Source: Pyrinomonadaceae bacterium
GTDB lineage: Bacteria > Acidobacteriota > Blastocatellia > Pyrinomonadales > Pyrinomonadaceae
NCBI GenBank assembly: GCA_026786155.1
Contig: JAJAYR010000084.1
Span: forward strand, 1 to 11,318
Direction: 5' to 3'
DNA: 11,318 nt
The notes beneath the pieces are model-generated. The model was not told the DNA's origin, searched no databases, and was given only the letters and a program-made list of their open reading frames with translations. The position numbers and the translations under genes were made by a program. Within the stretch, counting starts at the first letter, position 1. Each line of letters starts with the position of its first letter. Below, in pieces: positions 1 through 5,530 of this stretch.

Positions 1-164
1 ACTTTATCGAAATGGCGGGCGCAATGCTTCAAAGCCGCGTCGCCGTGCGCTTTGACATCTTTCAAGATATTCGCCACCGTGCGCTCAAGAAAAATCGTAT
101 CGAGCGTCGGACGCGCCAGAATCGCAGCCCAAATTTCTCTTTTCGGATATTTTATAATTTGCAT
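1..164 (-). CDS. hisD: Histidinol dehydrogenase, N-terminal part (runs off the window)
   Basis: HisD oxidises L-histidinol to L-histidine in two NAD-dependent steps, the last reactions of histidine biosynthesis, in the cytoplasm. Only the first 54 codons are here, starting MQIIKYPKREIWAAILARP and ending HCARHFDK at the window edge. The pattern 'xIIKYPxRxxWxxxLARP...V..IL.DVKxxGDAAL....FDK' fits the N-terminal arm of HisD enzymes; the catalytic and zinc-binding residues lie beyond the window. The ATG (complement of 162-164) is 14 bp after the hisG stop, so hisG and hisD are almost certainly cotranscribed, in the hisG-hisD order common in many bacteria. No strong Shine-Dalgarno is visible before the ATG, only a short A-rich stretch. 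The call rests on recognition by eye plus the neighbouring hisG. Confidence 0.88.
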   Translation of the reverse strand, partial: MQIIKYPKREIWAAILARPTLDTIFLERTVANILKDVKAHGDAALKHCARHFDK

Positions 165-178
165 ATTCTTTGCTATTT

Positions 179-1042
179 TTATTGAATCATCTGGTCAATC
201 GCCAGCACTAAAATTCCTTCCGCGCCTTTGCTTTTCAGGCTTTCGACGACCGTCCAAAAATCGTTTTCGTTTATCACCGAATGCACCGAACTCCAATCGC
301 TGTCGGCGAGCGGCAAGACCGATGGACTTCGCATTCCGGGCAGCAGCGCGATGATTTCGGCGAGATTTTCGTTCGGCGCGTTCAGCAGAATATACTTATT
401 CTGCGCGGCAGCTTTGACCGATTTAATGCGGAAAAGCAGTTTGTCGAGAATCGTCTGCAACTCCGGTGAAAGCGTTTTTCGCACAATCAAAACGGCTTCC
501 GACAGCATTACGGTTTCGACTTCGCGCAGACCGTTGGTGAACAGCGTGCTGCCCGAACTGACCAAATCGCAAATCGCGTCGGCTAACCCGATGGACGGCG
601 CGATTTCCGCCGAACCGCTAATCGTGTGAATGTCGGCGGCGATATTGTTGGCGGCGAAAAATTCGCGCACAATTTGCGGATAAGTCGTGGCGACGCGCTT
701 GCCTTCAAAATCTTTGATTGATTGATATTGAAAATTTTTCGGCACGGCGAGCGACAGACGGCATTTGCCGAAGCCGAGTTTTTCAATCGAATCAACATTT
801 TGCCGCGTTTCCGCCAGCACGTTTTCGCCGACGATGCCGATGTCCGCCACGCCGTCGGCGACGTATTGCGGAATATCGTCGTCGCGCAGAAAGTAGATTT
901 CGATTGGGAAATTTTCGGCTTCGGATTTTAATTTGCCGAGTCCGTTGTTAAATTTTACGCCGCAGCGTTTCAGCAGATTCGTCGAATCGTCGCTTAAACG
1001 ACCCGACTTTTGAACGGCTATTTTTAATTTTGTTCCTCTCAT
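179..1042 (-). CDS. hisG: ATP phosphoribosyltransferase, long (HisG_L) form
   Basis: HisG condenses ATP with PRPP to phosphoribosyl-ATP, the first and committed step of histidine synthesis, in the cytoplasm. The 287-residue length and a C-terminal regulatory domain (about residues 209-287, 'YILLNAPNENLAEIIALLPG...') mark the long, HisZ-independent type, which is normally feedback-inhibited by histidine through that domain. The N-terminus (KLKIAVQKSGRLSDDS, residues 5-20), FLRDDDIPQYVADGVADIGI (51-70) and the family signature E-x5-G-x-A-x2-I-x-D-L-x2-S-G-x-T-L (146-167) are all present. It is the first structural gene of a his operon, 14 bp upstream of hisD, and is preceded by a probable leader peptide and terminator hairpin. 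The ATG follows a U-rich tract with no Shine-Dalgarno; an AGAGGA lies inside codons 2-3. No later in-frame ATG, GTG or TTG fits the family N-terminus, so this start is kept. Confidence 0.97.
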   Translation of the reverse strand: MRGTKLKIAVQKSGRLSDDSTNLLKRCGVKFNNGLGKLKSEAENFPIEIYFLRDDDIPQYVADGVADIGIVGENVLAETRQNVDSIEKLGFGKCRLSLAVPKNFQYQSIKDFEGKRVATTYPQIVREFFAANNIAADIHTISGSAEIAPSIGLADAICDLVSSGSTLFTNGLREVETVMLSEAVLIVRKTLSPELQTILDKLLFRIKSVKAAAQNKYILLNAPNENLAEIIALLPGMRSPSVLPLADSDWSSVHSVINENDFWTVVESLKSKGAEGILVLAIDQMIQ

Positions 1043-1077
1043 AAAAACACAAAAAGAACTTGAAAACTTTCAAGTTC
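1043..1077 (-). terminator. Hairpin plus U-tract before hisG (probable his attenuator terminator)
   Basis: On the minus strand a perfect 10-bp stem (arms GAACTTGAAA and TTTCAAGTTC, 1056-1065 and 1068-1077, with a 2-nt centre) is followed at once by TTTTTGTGTTTTT and then by the hisG ATG. Stem plus U-tract is the form of an intrinsic terminator, although the stem is AT-rich (3 G/C pairs in 10) and the 2-nt centre would force the innermost pairs open. No minus-strand gene ends nearby for it to terminate. It sits between the His-rich leader reading frame and hisG, so a regulated attenuator is the best reading. A protein-binding palindrome is the alternative. Confidence 0.7.
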
Positions 1078-1144
1078 ACGCTTCAAAACAATTCGATTTA
1101 TAAATTTATAATGTAGAATTAGTCGGCGCAGTTTTTAGTGCCGA
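1078..1144 (-). promoter_or_regulatory. his leader RNA with upstream alternative hairpins
   Basis: Two further foldable segments lie between the leader peptide and the terminator hairpin. The first pairs TCGGC (1140-1144, inside the last His-Arg-His codons) with GCCGA (1123-1127) across a 12-nt loop, so a ribosome stalled on the His codons would cover its 5' arm. The second is AT-rich: AATTC/GAATT outer arms enclose the self-complementary core TATAAATTTATA (1099-1110). I could not find by eye a strong antiterminator that captures the 5' arm of the terminator; only a weak 5-pair match with G-U wobbles (UGCGC with GCGUG) touches its base. The switch mechanism is therefore unproven. Confidence 0.45.
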
Positions 1145-1185
1145 TGATGGTGGAAATGATAAATGGCGTTGGTTGGTTTCAACAT
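1135..1185 (-). CDS. hisL: Putative his operon leader peptide, MLKPTNAIYHFHHHRH
   Basis: This 16-codon reading frame (ATG at 1185-1183, TAA at 1137-1135) encodes MLKPTNAIYHFHHHRH, with His at residues 10, 12, 13, 14 and 16. The enterobacterial HisL peptide is also about 16 residues with a run of His codons. Ribosome stalling there when charged tRNA-His is scarce favours antitermination into the his genes. Here the frame ends 92 bp before the hisG ATG on the same strand, with hairpins and a terminator-like stem plus U-tract between, matching a leader-peptide attenuator. A purine-rich GAGAAAAGAAG immediately upstream of the ATG may act as ribosome binding site, though its spacing is not ideal. 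No convincing promoter was found upstream. Gene identity is by position and His content only, since leader peptides are not otherwise conserved. Confidence 0.75.
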   Translation of the reverse strand: MLKPTNAIYHFHHHRH

Positions 1186-1281
1186 CTTCTTTTCTCTATT
1201 GAAAACCATCGCAACCGATTTCGCAAGTCGGACGCGGTTACTTTCTTGCACTTTGCCGCGTCTTTGTGGAAAATCGTTTCA

Positions 1282-1512
1282 ATGGAAATGAATCGGGACG
1301 AAAAAATTATGAAGGAATACGGCAAGCGCATTCAACGCTGTTTCGGCTGTTTTATTCCATACCATTTGAAGAATATGTGGCTCGGCGAAGACGTTACATA
1401 CTTTTGCGAAAACTGCAAAGACGACGCGATGGTTCACTTTGAAAATTTTTCAAAAATGCTCGACCAATCGAAACTGCGCGAAGTGTCCGAACGGGAAGAC
1501 CATCATCACTAA
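1282..1512 (+). CDS. Small CxxC...CxxC (zinc-ribbon-like) protein of unknown function
   Basis: I do not recognise the family. Read from the ATG at 1282 it is 76 residues, hydrophilic, with two cysteine pairs (C20-F-G-C23 and C42-E-N-C45) 18 residues apart. That spacing suits a single structural zinc site such as a zinc ribbon; the protein ends in three histidines. The frame is open upstream to 1138 (GTG), but that extension is antisense to the His leader peptide and would cross the probable divergent his control region. The 1282 start is therefore preferred, with a weak GTGGAA at 1266-1271 as possible ribosome binding site; ATG 1288 is another option. It ends 5 bp before the FHA-domain gene, so the two are probably cotranscribed. 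Zinc binding is inferred from cysteine spacing alone. Confidence 0.6.
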   Translation: MEMNRDEKIMKEYGKRIQRCFGCFIPYHLKNMWLGEDVTYFCENCKDDAMVHFENFSKMLDQSKLREVSEREDHHH

Positions 1513-1517
1513 TTTTA

Positions 1518-3008
1518 ATGAAAAACGTAACGCTTCAGATTGAAAATTATGACGGTGCGAAAACCGTCACGCTTGAGGACGAAACATCATTCGGGCGAAC
1601 GGATGCCGCGCGGATTGTTTTAGGCGACAGCGGTTTGTCGCGGTTGAATACGAGTTTTTTCCGCGATGAAGAGGCGGTTTTCGTCGTTGATGAAAACTCG
1701 ACCAACGGAACTTTCGTCAACGGCGAAAAGATTTCCGGCGCACCGCGTCAAATCTTCGACGGCGACCAGATTAAAATCGGCAGCGAAACGCGGATTCGAG
1801 TCGAAATCGGGCGGCAGTCGGCAGTCGGCAGCCCGAAGCCCGAAGCCTCAGTCGGCAATCAACCTTCCGAAGACCGCCGACCGAAAGCCGAAGACCAAAA
1901 ACCGCCGACTGAAAATCTAAAATCCAAAACCCAAAACCCAAAAACCGCCGCCTCGCCGCTGCTGATTATCGCTTCGGTCGGCTCGACGCTTTTGATACTT
2001 TTTTTGGGAATCGCCGGTTTTTTGATTGTCAGCAATTACGAAGGCGACGCGGCGAAAAAGAAGCCGAATCTGAAACAGAAAATCGTCGCTTCCGCCCCGA
2101 TTCCGATTCGCGTCGTGGACCCGCTCGGCGGCGGTGTTCCCGACACGCTCGACGATTTGGTCGAAGCGTGGGAAGTGCAGGACGCGGAATTTGAAGCCAA
2201 AGATTTAGTCGAGATAAAAACTTCGACCGACGCGCCGCAACTAACCGTTTCGGTCGCCAACTGGGAAGAGGCGCGTAATCTGGCGATGGGCAGACGCAAC
2301 GCGCCGGTCGGTCTGGTTTCGGGCGTGCAGATTCCGCCGGAACTCGGCGGCGGCATCGCTAAACAGTTGGCGATATTTGAGAAAATGGGCATCACTCCCG
2401 AAAAACTGCCCAAGGATTACGCCGCGCTCGCCCGAATGCGGAATGCCAACCAGTTGGTCGAACTGCCGCTCGCCACCAAGTATTACTATCTCGACGGCAT
2501 CGGCACGAGCGCGGACGGCTCGCCGTTTATCTCTTTTGACGGGGCGACACGCCTCAAATCGCCGCTGCTGATCAATTCCGAAGATTACGCGGTAATTCAG
2601 GCTTTAGCTAATAATTACAACGGTCAAAAATACGATTTGAACGATCCTGCCAGTCGTCTGCAAATGAAACGCCGCCTGCTGCGAATGTTCCACCCGCGAG
2701 CCAAAGCGTTTTTGGAAGAATTGGGCAAGGCGTATCAGGAAAAATTCAATCGCCCTCTGAAAGTTACTTCGCTGACGCGCTCGCTCGAATATCAGTTCGA
2801 TTTGGCTAAAGACACCAGAAATGCTTATCGCGGACGAACTCCGCCGCATTCGACCGGCGCGACGTTCGATTTGGCTTATATGCATATGACGGCGGAAGAA
2901 CAAACTTTTCTGATGTCGAAACTCGCCGAATACGAACGCGCCGGTCGCATTGACGCGCTGCGCGAAGTCGCTCAAACGCCTTGCATCCACATGTTCGTTT
3001 TTCCGTAA
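1518..3008 (+). CDS. FHA domain - linker - transmembrane - DUF5715/M15-like protein
   Basis: 496 residues in four parts. Residues 1-97 resemble an FHA (phosphothreonine-reading) domain: FGR (25-27), SR at 41-42 and N-GT-NG (STNGTFVNG, 61-69). The usual SRxH is SRLN here, so the family His is replaced by Asn44. Residues 99-143 are a Pro/Lys/Glu-rich linker encoded by 7-nt repeats. Residues 147-171 form one hydrophobic helix, which puts the FHA domain in the cytoplasm and the rest outside. The C-terminus (about 380-496) resembles DUF5715, related to LAS/M15 peptidases that cut cell-wall peptides: TSLTRSLEYQ, then PPHSTGATFDLAY with H444 and D451 in H-x6-D spacing, and a closing CIHMF with H491. 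H444, D451 and H491 are plausible zinc ligands, with E483 nearby. Residues about 190-375 match nothing I know. Peptidase activity is inferred. It follows the zinc-ribbon-like gene by 5 bp. Confidence 0.8.
   Translation: MKNVTLQIENYDGAKTVTLEDETSFGRTDAARIVLGDSGLSRLNTSFFRDEEAVFVVDENSTNGTFVNGEKISGAPRQIFDGDQIKIGSETRIRVEIGRQSAVGSPKPEASVGNQPSEDRRPKAEDQKPPTENLKSKTQNPKTAASPLLIIASVGSTLLILFLGIAGFLIVSNYEGDAAKKKPNLKQKIVASAPIPIRVVDPLGGGVPDTLDDLVEAWEVQDAEFEAKDLVEIKTSTDAPQLTVSVANWEEARNLAMGRRNAPVGLVSGVQIPPELGGGIAKQLAIFEKMGITPEKLPKDYAALARMRNANQLVELPLATKYYYLDGIGTSADGSPFISFDGATRLKSPLLINSEDYAVIQALANNYNGQKYDLNDPASRLQMKRRLLRMFHPRAKAFLEELGKAYQEKFNRPLKVTSLTRSLEYQFDLAKDTRNAYRGRTPPHSTGATFDLAYMHMTAEEQTFLMSKLAEYERAGRIDALREVAQTPCIHMFVFP
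1813..1945 (+). repeat. Degenerate 7-nt tandem repeat inside a coding region
   Basis: Nineteen consecutive heptanucleotides (133 nt) can be read without a gap: GGCAGTC, GGCAGTC, GGCAGCC, CGAAGCC, CGAAGCC and so on to GAAAATC, TAAAATC, CAAAACC, CAAAACC. The rough consensus is (G/C)(A/G)(A/C)A(A/G)CC, drifting from GC-rich units at the 5' end to A-rich units at the 3' end. Because 7 and 3 share no factor, the protein repeats every seven residues (KPEASVG, NQPSEDR, RPKAEDQ, KPPTENL, KSKTQNP), making a charged, proline-rich linker between the FHA domain and the membrane helix. It resembles the short tandem repeats known from cyanobacteria and other phyla, but here it has become coding. Confidence 0.8.
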
Positions 3009-3343
3009 AAAATAACGACTTGAGCAGGTCGGAATAAGTTTTAGTTGATAATCCGAATGCGGAAACACGCCCGAAGTTACGGTGTCTTTGCGCCCGAACT
3101 AAAGTGCCGGCTTCTGCATTATGCACCGAAACTTTTTCATACCTGCGTAGTTTGATGAGGGTGAAATTTTAGAGAAAAGCCGTCAACGCTGCTTATTTCT
3201 GTTCCGCCAGTAATTCCATCGCCATCTTAAATCAATCGGATTTGATGTTTTATAAATGCCGCAAATTACGCTCAGGCGCAATTTGCCGTAATAGAACATA
3301 AATCGCAATTTCTTCATAATTCCGACGGTCGGGACGCGCCAAA
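3009..3343. other. 335-bp intergenic stretch without a clear gene
   Basis: This lies between the convergent ends of the FHA gene and the winged-helix gene. It holds one good hairpin (3261-3286, listed separately) and no strong terminator right after the FHA stop. Short minus-strand fragments read like protein pieces, for example a 44-codon frame from the ATG at 3317 to the stop at 3183, and a stop-bounded FKMAMELLAEQK near 3190-3230. These could be remnants of a decayed gene, but none has a convincing ribosome site or known motif. Confidence 0.5.
3261..3286 (-). terminator. Hairpin downstream of the winged-helix gene, possible weak terminator
   Basis: GCAAATT (3261-3267) pairs with AATTTGC (3280-3286). 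After one A-C mismatch, three more pairs close a TCAG tetraloop, so the 26 nt fold almost completely. It lies about 57 nt beyond the winged-helix stop. On the minus strand it is followed by GGCATTTATAAAAC, which has only a weak U-tract, so termination is possible but not clear. Confidence 0.35.
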
Positions 3344-3718
3344 CTATTTCACTTTAATTTTTGCTTCTTTTGAATACGGAACAAGCCGGTAGCCGACATT
3401 TGCCATTGTTTCGATTTCGATGCCGAACGGTTTTAGTTTGCGGCGCAGATTGTAAATGAACACTTTAAGACTTTCGAGGTTGAGCGGGCGGCTCGCATTC
3501 CACAAATAATTCCAGATTAACTCCGCCGTCACATAGCGTTCGGCTTTCTGCGAGAGAAGCGAAATTATCAGAAACTCGCCGCGCCCGAATCTGAGATGTT
3601 CCCCGCCGCATTCGACGTAAAAATTTTCGTGTTCGACGCGCAGAAACCCGTCATCGTAAATTTCTCCGATAATCGGCGGCGGCAATTGCCGGTATGAAGA
3701 TTTTTTGCGCTCAGGCAT
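3344..3718 (-). CDS. Stand-alone OmpR/PhoB-type winged-helix DNA-binding protein
   Basis: 124 residues from the ATG at 3718. Residues about 22-108 match the C-terminal DNA-binding domain of OmpR-family regulators. There is a short N-terminal sheet (DDGFLRVEHENFYVECGGEHLRFGRGEF), helix 1 (LIISLLSQKAERYVTAELIW), a recognition-helix region (LNLESLKVFIYNLRRKLKPFG) and the closing hairpin (IETMANVGYRLVPY). There is no receiver domain and no transmembrane helix, so any phosphorylation input would have to come from a partner. Targets are unknown. The frame extends 13 codons upstream to a TTG, but the ATG is more plausible and leaves the conserved domain intact. No Shine-Dalgarno is evident. It is isolated: the next minus-strand gene upstream ends in a strong hairpin. 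Confidence 0.85.
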   Translation of the reverse strand: MPERKKSSYRQLPPPIIGEIYDDGFLRVEHENFYVECGGEHLRFGRGEFLIISLLSQKAERYVTAELIWNYLWNASRPLNLESLKVFIYNLRRKLKPFGIEIETMANVGYRLVPYSKEAKIKVK

Positions 3719-3787
3719 ATCAATTCGACTATTAATTGTAATTTTATAAAATCGCAAAATTTAGAATAGAAACCGCACCACTTCGCC

Positions 3788-3834
3788 AACGAAAAAGAGT
3801 AAAAAAGCCGAAAACTTCTTTACTCTTTTTCGTT
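3788..3834 (-). terminator. Strong 16-bp-stem terminator-like hairpin after the FG-GAP gene
   Basis: A perfect 16-bp inverted repeat (AACGAAAAAGAGTAAA at 3788-3803 and its complement at 3819-3834) encloses a 15-nt loop. It starts 8 bp past the stop of the lamin-tail/FG-GAP gene. There is no separate U-tract after the stem on the minus strand, but the 3' arm itself holds TTTTT near its end. It probably protects or ends the FG-GAP message and insulates the winged-helix gene. Confidence 0.65.
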
Positions 3835-3842
3835 CGGTTAAT

Positions 3843-5432
3843 TTACGGAAGGTAAGCGTTCGGAACGGGTTTGTCGCTGCTCGCGCCGAACTGAACTGCT
3901 AGTTGTCCAGCCGTCGAGCGATTCAAAAACCACGTGCCGCCGCGAAAAACCGCCTGGTCGTCTCTGCCGTCGCCGTCATAATCGCCCGGCACCGGCACGT
4001 CTCCGCTCTGCCCGAAGCGAACGCTGGAAACCGTATTGTCGGCACTCCTGAGCGAATACCAGAAACCGTTGGACGGGCGGAAAACGGCGATGTCGTCTCT
4101 GCCGTCGCCGTCATAATCGGCTGGCACGGGCAAATCGGAGGCAAAGCCGAATATCACCGCTCGTCTGCCCGCCGTCGTTTGATTGAGAAACCACGTGCCG
4201 TTTCGATAAACCGCTAAGTCGGTTCTGCCGTCGCCGTCGTAGTCGCCCGGTGTCGGCACATCGCCGCTCTGCCCGAACTGCACGGCTCCGTAGTTATTCG
4301 CCGGACTGGTTGAAGTATACCAAGTTCCGTTGCTCGGACGAAAAACCGCGATGTCCGTGTCGCCGTCGCTGTCGTAATCGGCTGGCACCGGAATATCGGA
4401 CTCCAAGCCGAACTGCAATTGGGTAACGGTCAAATTACTGCTGTTCAGAATATACCAAATCTGTCCGCGCCGAACGGCGGTATCGGCTCGGTTGTCATTG
4501 TCGTAATCGCCGGGAACAATCACGTCGCCCGCTTGACCGAATTGAATGCCGCCGAAGCCCGCAGTCGAACGATTGAAATACCAAATTCCGTTGGAAGAGC
4601 GAAATACCGACAAATCGGTTCTGCCGTCGCCGTCGAAATCGGCGCGTGTTTTGTTAAGATTGACGTTCACGTTTCCGACGCTCGGTGCGCCCGGTGTCAA
4701 CGCTCCGCCCGCCGGAAAATTACGGCTCAACGGCGCGGCATACTGCGTCGTTTCATCGGGAGATGCCGCCAACTCGCCGAAGTAGAACGCCGCCCCGACG
4801 AACGGATTCGCGTTGTTCGAGAAGCGCGTAACCGCATCCGGCTGGTCAATCGAAGTCGTGTTGCTGATGTTGACCGCACCGGCGGAAGCACCATAGACGG
4901 GTTCTTCTTCTGGGTTGACCAGCAGAGCAAATCCGTCCAAAACCGTAATTCCGAAATTCGGGTCGAGCAAGAAGTCGTCGTTCACGTCCAAATCCGAGCC
5001 GGACGCGAGCGGCGTGGTGCTGCGGACAATCAAATAGGTTTCCGAGCCGGTGCCGACGGTCAACGCCAGAAAATAATTGAAAACGGTCGTGCCGGTCGGG
5101 AAAGTGCGATTCTGGCACAGTCCGCCGGAAGTGTTAAATAAAACTAAAGTGCCGTTCGTGCCAATCGTCTGACCGCCGAAGTTGACGACCTGGTTGGCGA
5201 AACCGAAGTTTGCGCCGTCGCTGTTGACCGAAATAAAAGAGGTGTTCGGCGGCACGACCGCGCCCGGAGTGCCGCGCACTTCGGTATATTGACAGGCGTT
5301 GTTAGTCGTCGAAGGCGGGTCAATCTCGATTTCGTTGAGCAGCAGTTGCTGCGCGTTGATTTTAGTTTGCATCGCCATCGCAAGCACGATGAGAATGCCG
5401 ATTAAAGCGAATTTGTTGATGTTTCTATTCAT
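3843..5432 (-). CDS. Secreted lamin-tail-like protein with six FG-GAP/VCBS propeller repeats
   Basis: 529 residues. The signal peptide is residues 1-28 (hydrophobic 8-22, cleavage after INA, mature start QQLLLNEI), so the protein is exported. Residues about 29-220 look like a lamin-tail-type domain ('LLLNEIEIDPP...YTEVRGTPG') with Cys at 47 and 106. Residues 264-529 are six FG-GAP/VCBS repeats of 42-46 residues, each opening with a calcium-loop motif such as DYDGDGRTD and containing AV(F/Y)R...W(Y/F)...QFG...D.P.PG. Such repeats form beta-propeller blades; the surface role and ligand are unknown. The ATG is supported by GGAG five bases upstream (5438-5441), the best ribosome site in the window. 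It lies 98 bp after the isomerase gene and ends in a strong hairpin. There is no visible sorting signal, so secreted or surface-bound is undecided. Confidence 0.85.
   Translation of the reverse strand: MNRNINKFALIGILIVLAMAMQTKINAQQLLLNEIEIDPPSTTNNACQYTEVRGTPGAVVPPNTSFISVNSDGANFGFANQVVNFGGQTIGTNGTLVLFNTSGGLCQNRTFPTGTTVFNYFLALTVGTGSETYLIVRSTTPLASGSDLDVNDDFLLDPNFGITVLDGFALLVNPEEEPVYGASAGAVNISNTTSIDQPDAVTRFSNNANPFVGAAFYFGELAASPDETTQYAAPLSRNFPAGGALTPGAPSVGNVNVNLNKTRADFDGDGRTDLSVFRSSNGIWYFNRSTAGFGGIQFGQAGDVIVPGDYDNDNRADTAVRRGQIWYILNSSNLTVTQLQFGLESDIPVPADYDSDGDTDIAVFRPSNGTWYTSTSPANNYGAVQFGQSGDVPTPGDYDGDGRTDLAVYRNGTWFLNQTTAGRRAVIFGFASDLPVPADYDGDGRDDIAVFRPSNGFWYSLRSADNTVSSVRFGQSGDVPVPGDYDGDGRDDQAVFRGGTWFLNRSTAGQLAVQFGASSDKPVPNAYLP
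3846..4643 (-). repeat. Three A-B double units of FG-GAP repeats
   Basis: The six blades alternate in type. A blades (residues 264-308, 352-396, 439-483) are 45 residues, carry VFR(S/P)SNGxWY and end FGQ(A/S)GDVxxPG. B blades (309-351, 397-438, 484-529) are about 42-43 residues up to the final AYLP, carry VxRxGxxW(Y/F) or the like and end FGxxSDxPVP. The blades thus behave as three copies of an 87-88-residue pair. The matching DNA word CTGCCGTCGCCGTC recurs through 3960-4640. Confidence 0.8.
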
Positions 5433-5473
5433 TTCTTCTCCGTTAGTTTTTTTCGTTACTTAATTTTTTCGTT

Positions 5474-5497
5474 GATGCCGTTCGCGGGCGCGGCATC
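5474..5497. other. Small hairpin in the isomerase/FG-GAP gap
   Basis: GATGCCG (5474-5480) and CGGCATC (5491-5497) form a perfect 7-bp stem around a 10-nt loop. It lies in the 98-bp gap downstream of the isomerase stop and upstream of the FG-GAP ribosome site. No U-tract follows on either strand, so it is not a clear terminator; an mRNA-end or leader structure is possible. Confidence 0.35.
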
Positions 5498-5530
5498 GTT
5501 CGTATTTGAATAATCTGTGCAAATTTACAA

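Noticed and set aside
1198..1226. A possible minus-strand promoter, TTGCGA with a 17-bp spacer and TTCAAT.
   Set aside because: Each box matches the consensus at only four of six bases, and the implied start site lies about 6 nt before the leader ATG, leaving no ribosome site. Not listed as a promoter.
2036..2413. A 125-codon minus-strand frame inside the FHA gene.
   Set aside because: It is Ser-rich and low in complexity, and lies opposite a well-supported coding frame; taken as a shadow.
3183..3317. A 44-codon minus-strand frame just after the winged-helix gene (starts MKKLRFMFYYGK).
   Set aside because: The upstream GGAATT is a poor ribosome site, there is no recognisable motif, and the frame contains the 3261-3286 hairpin. 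It may be chance or a gene remnant.
4419..5141. A 240-codon plus-strand open frame opposite the FG-GAP gene.
   Set aside because: It is a shadow of the repeat-rich coding strand: no ribosome site, an Arg-rich composition, and no recognisable domain, whereas the minus strand has a clear signal peptide and repeats.
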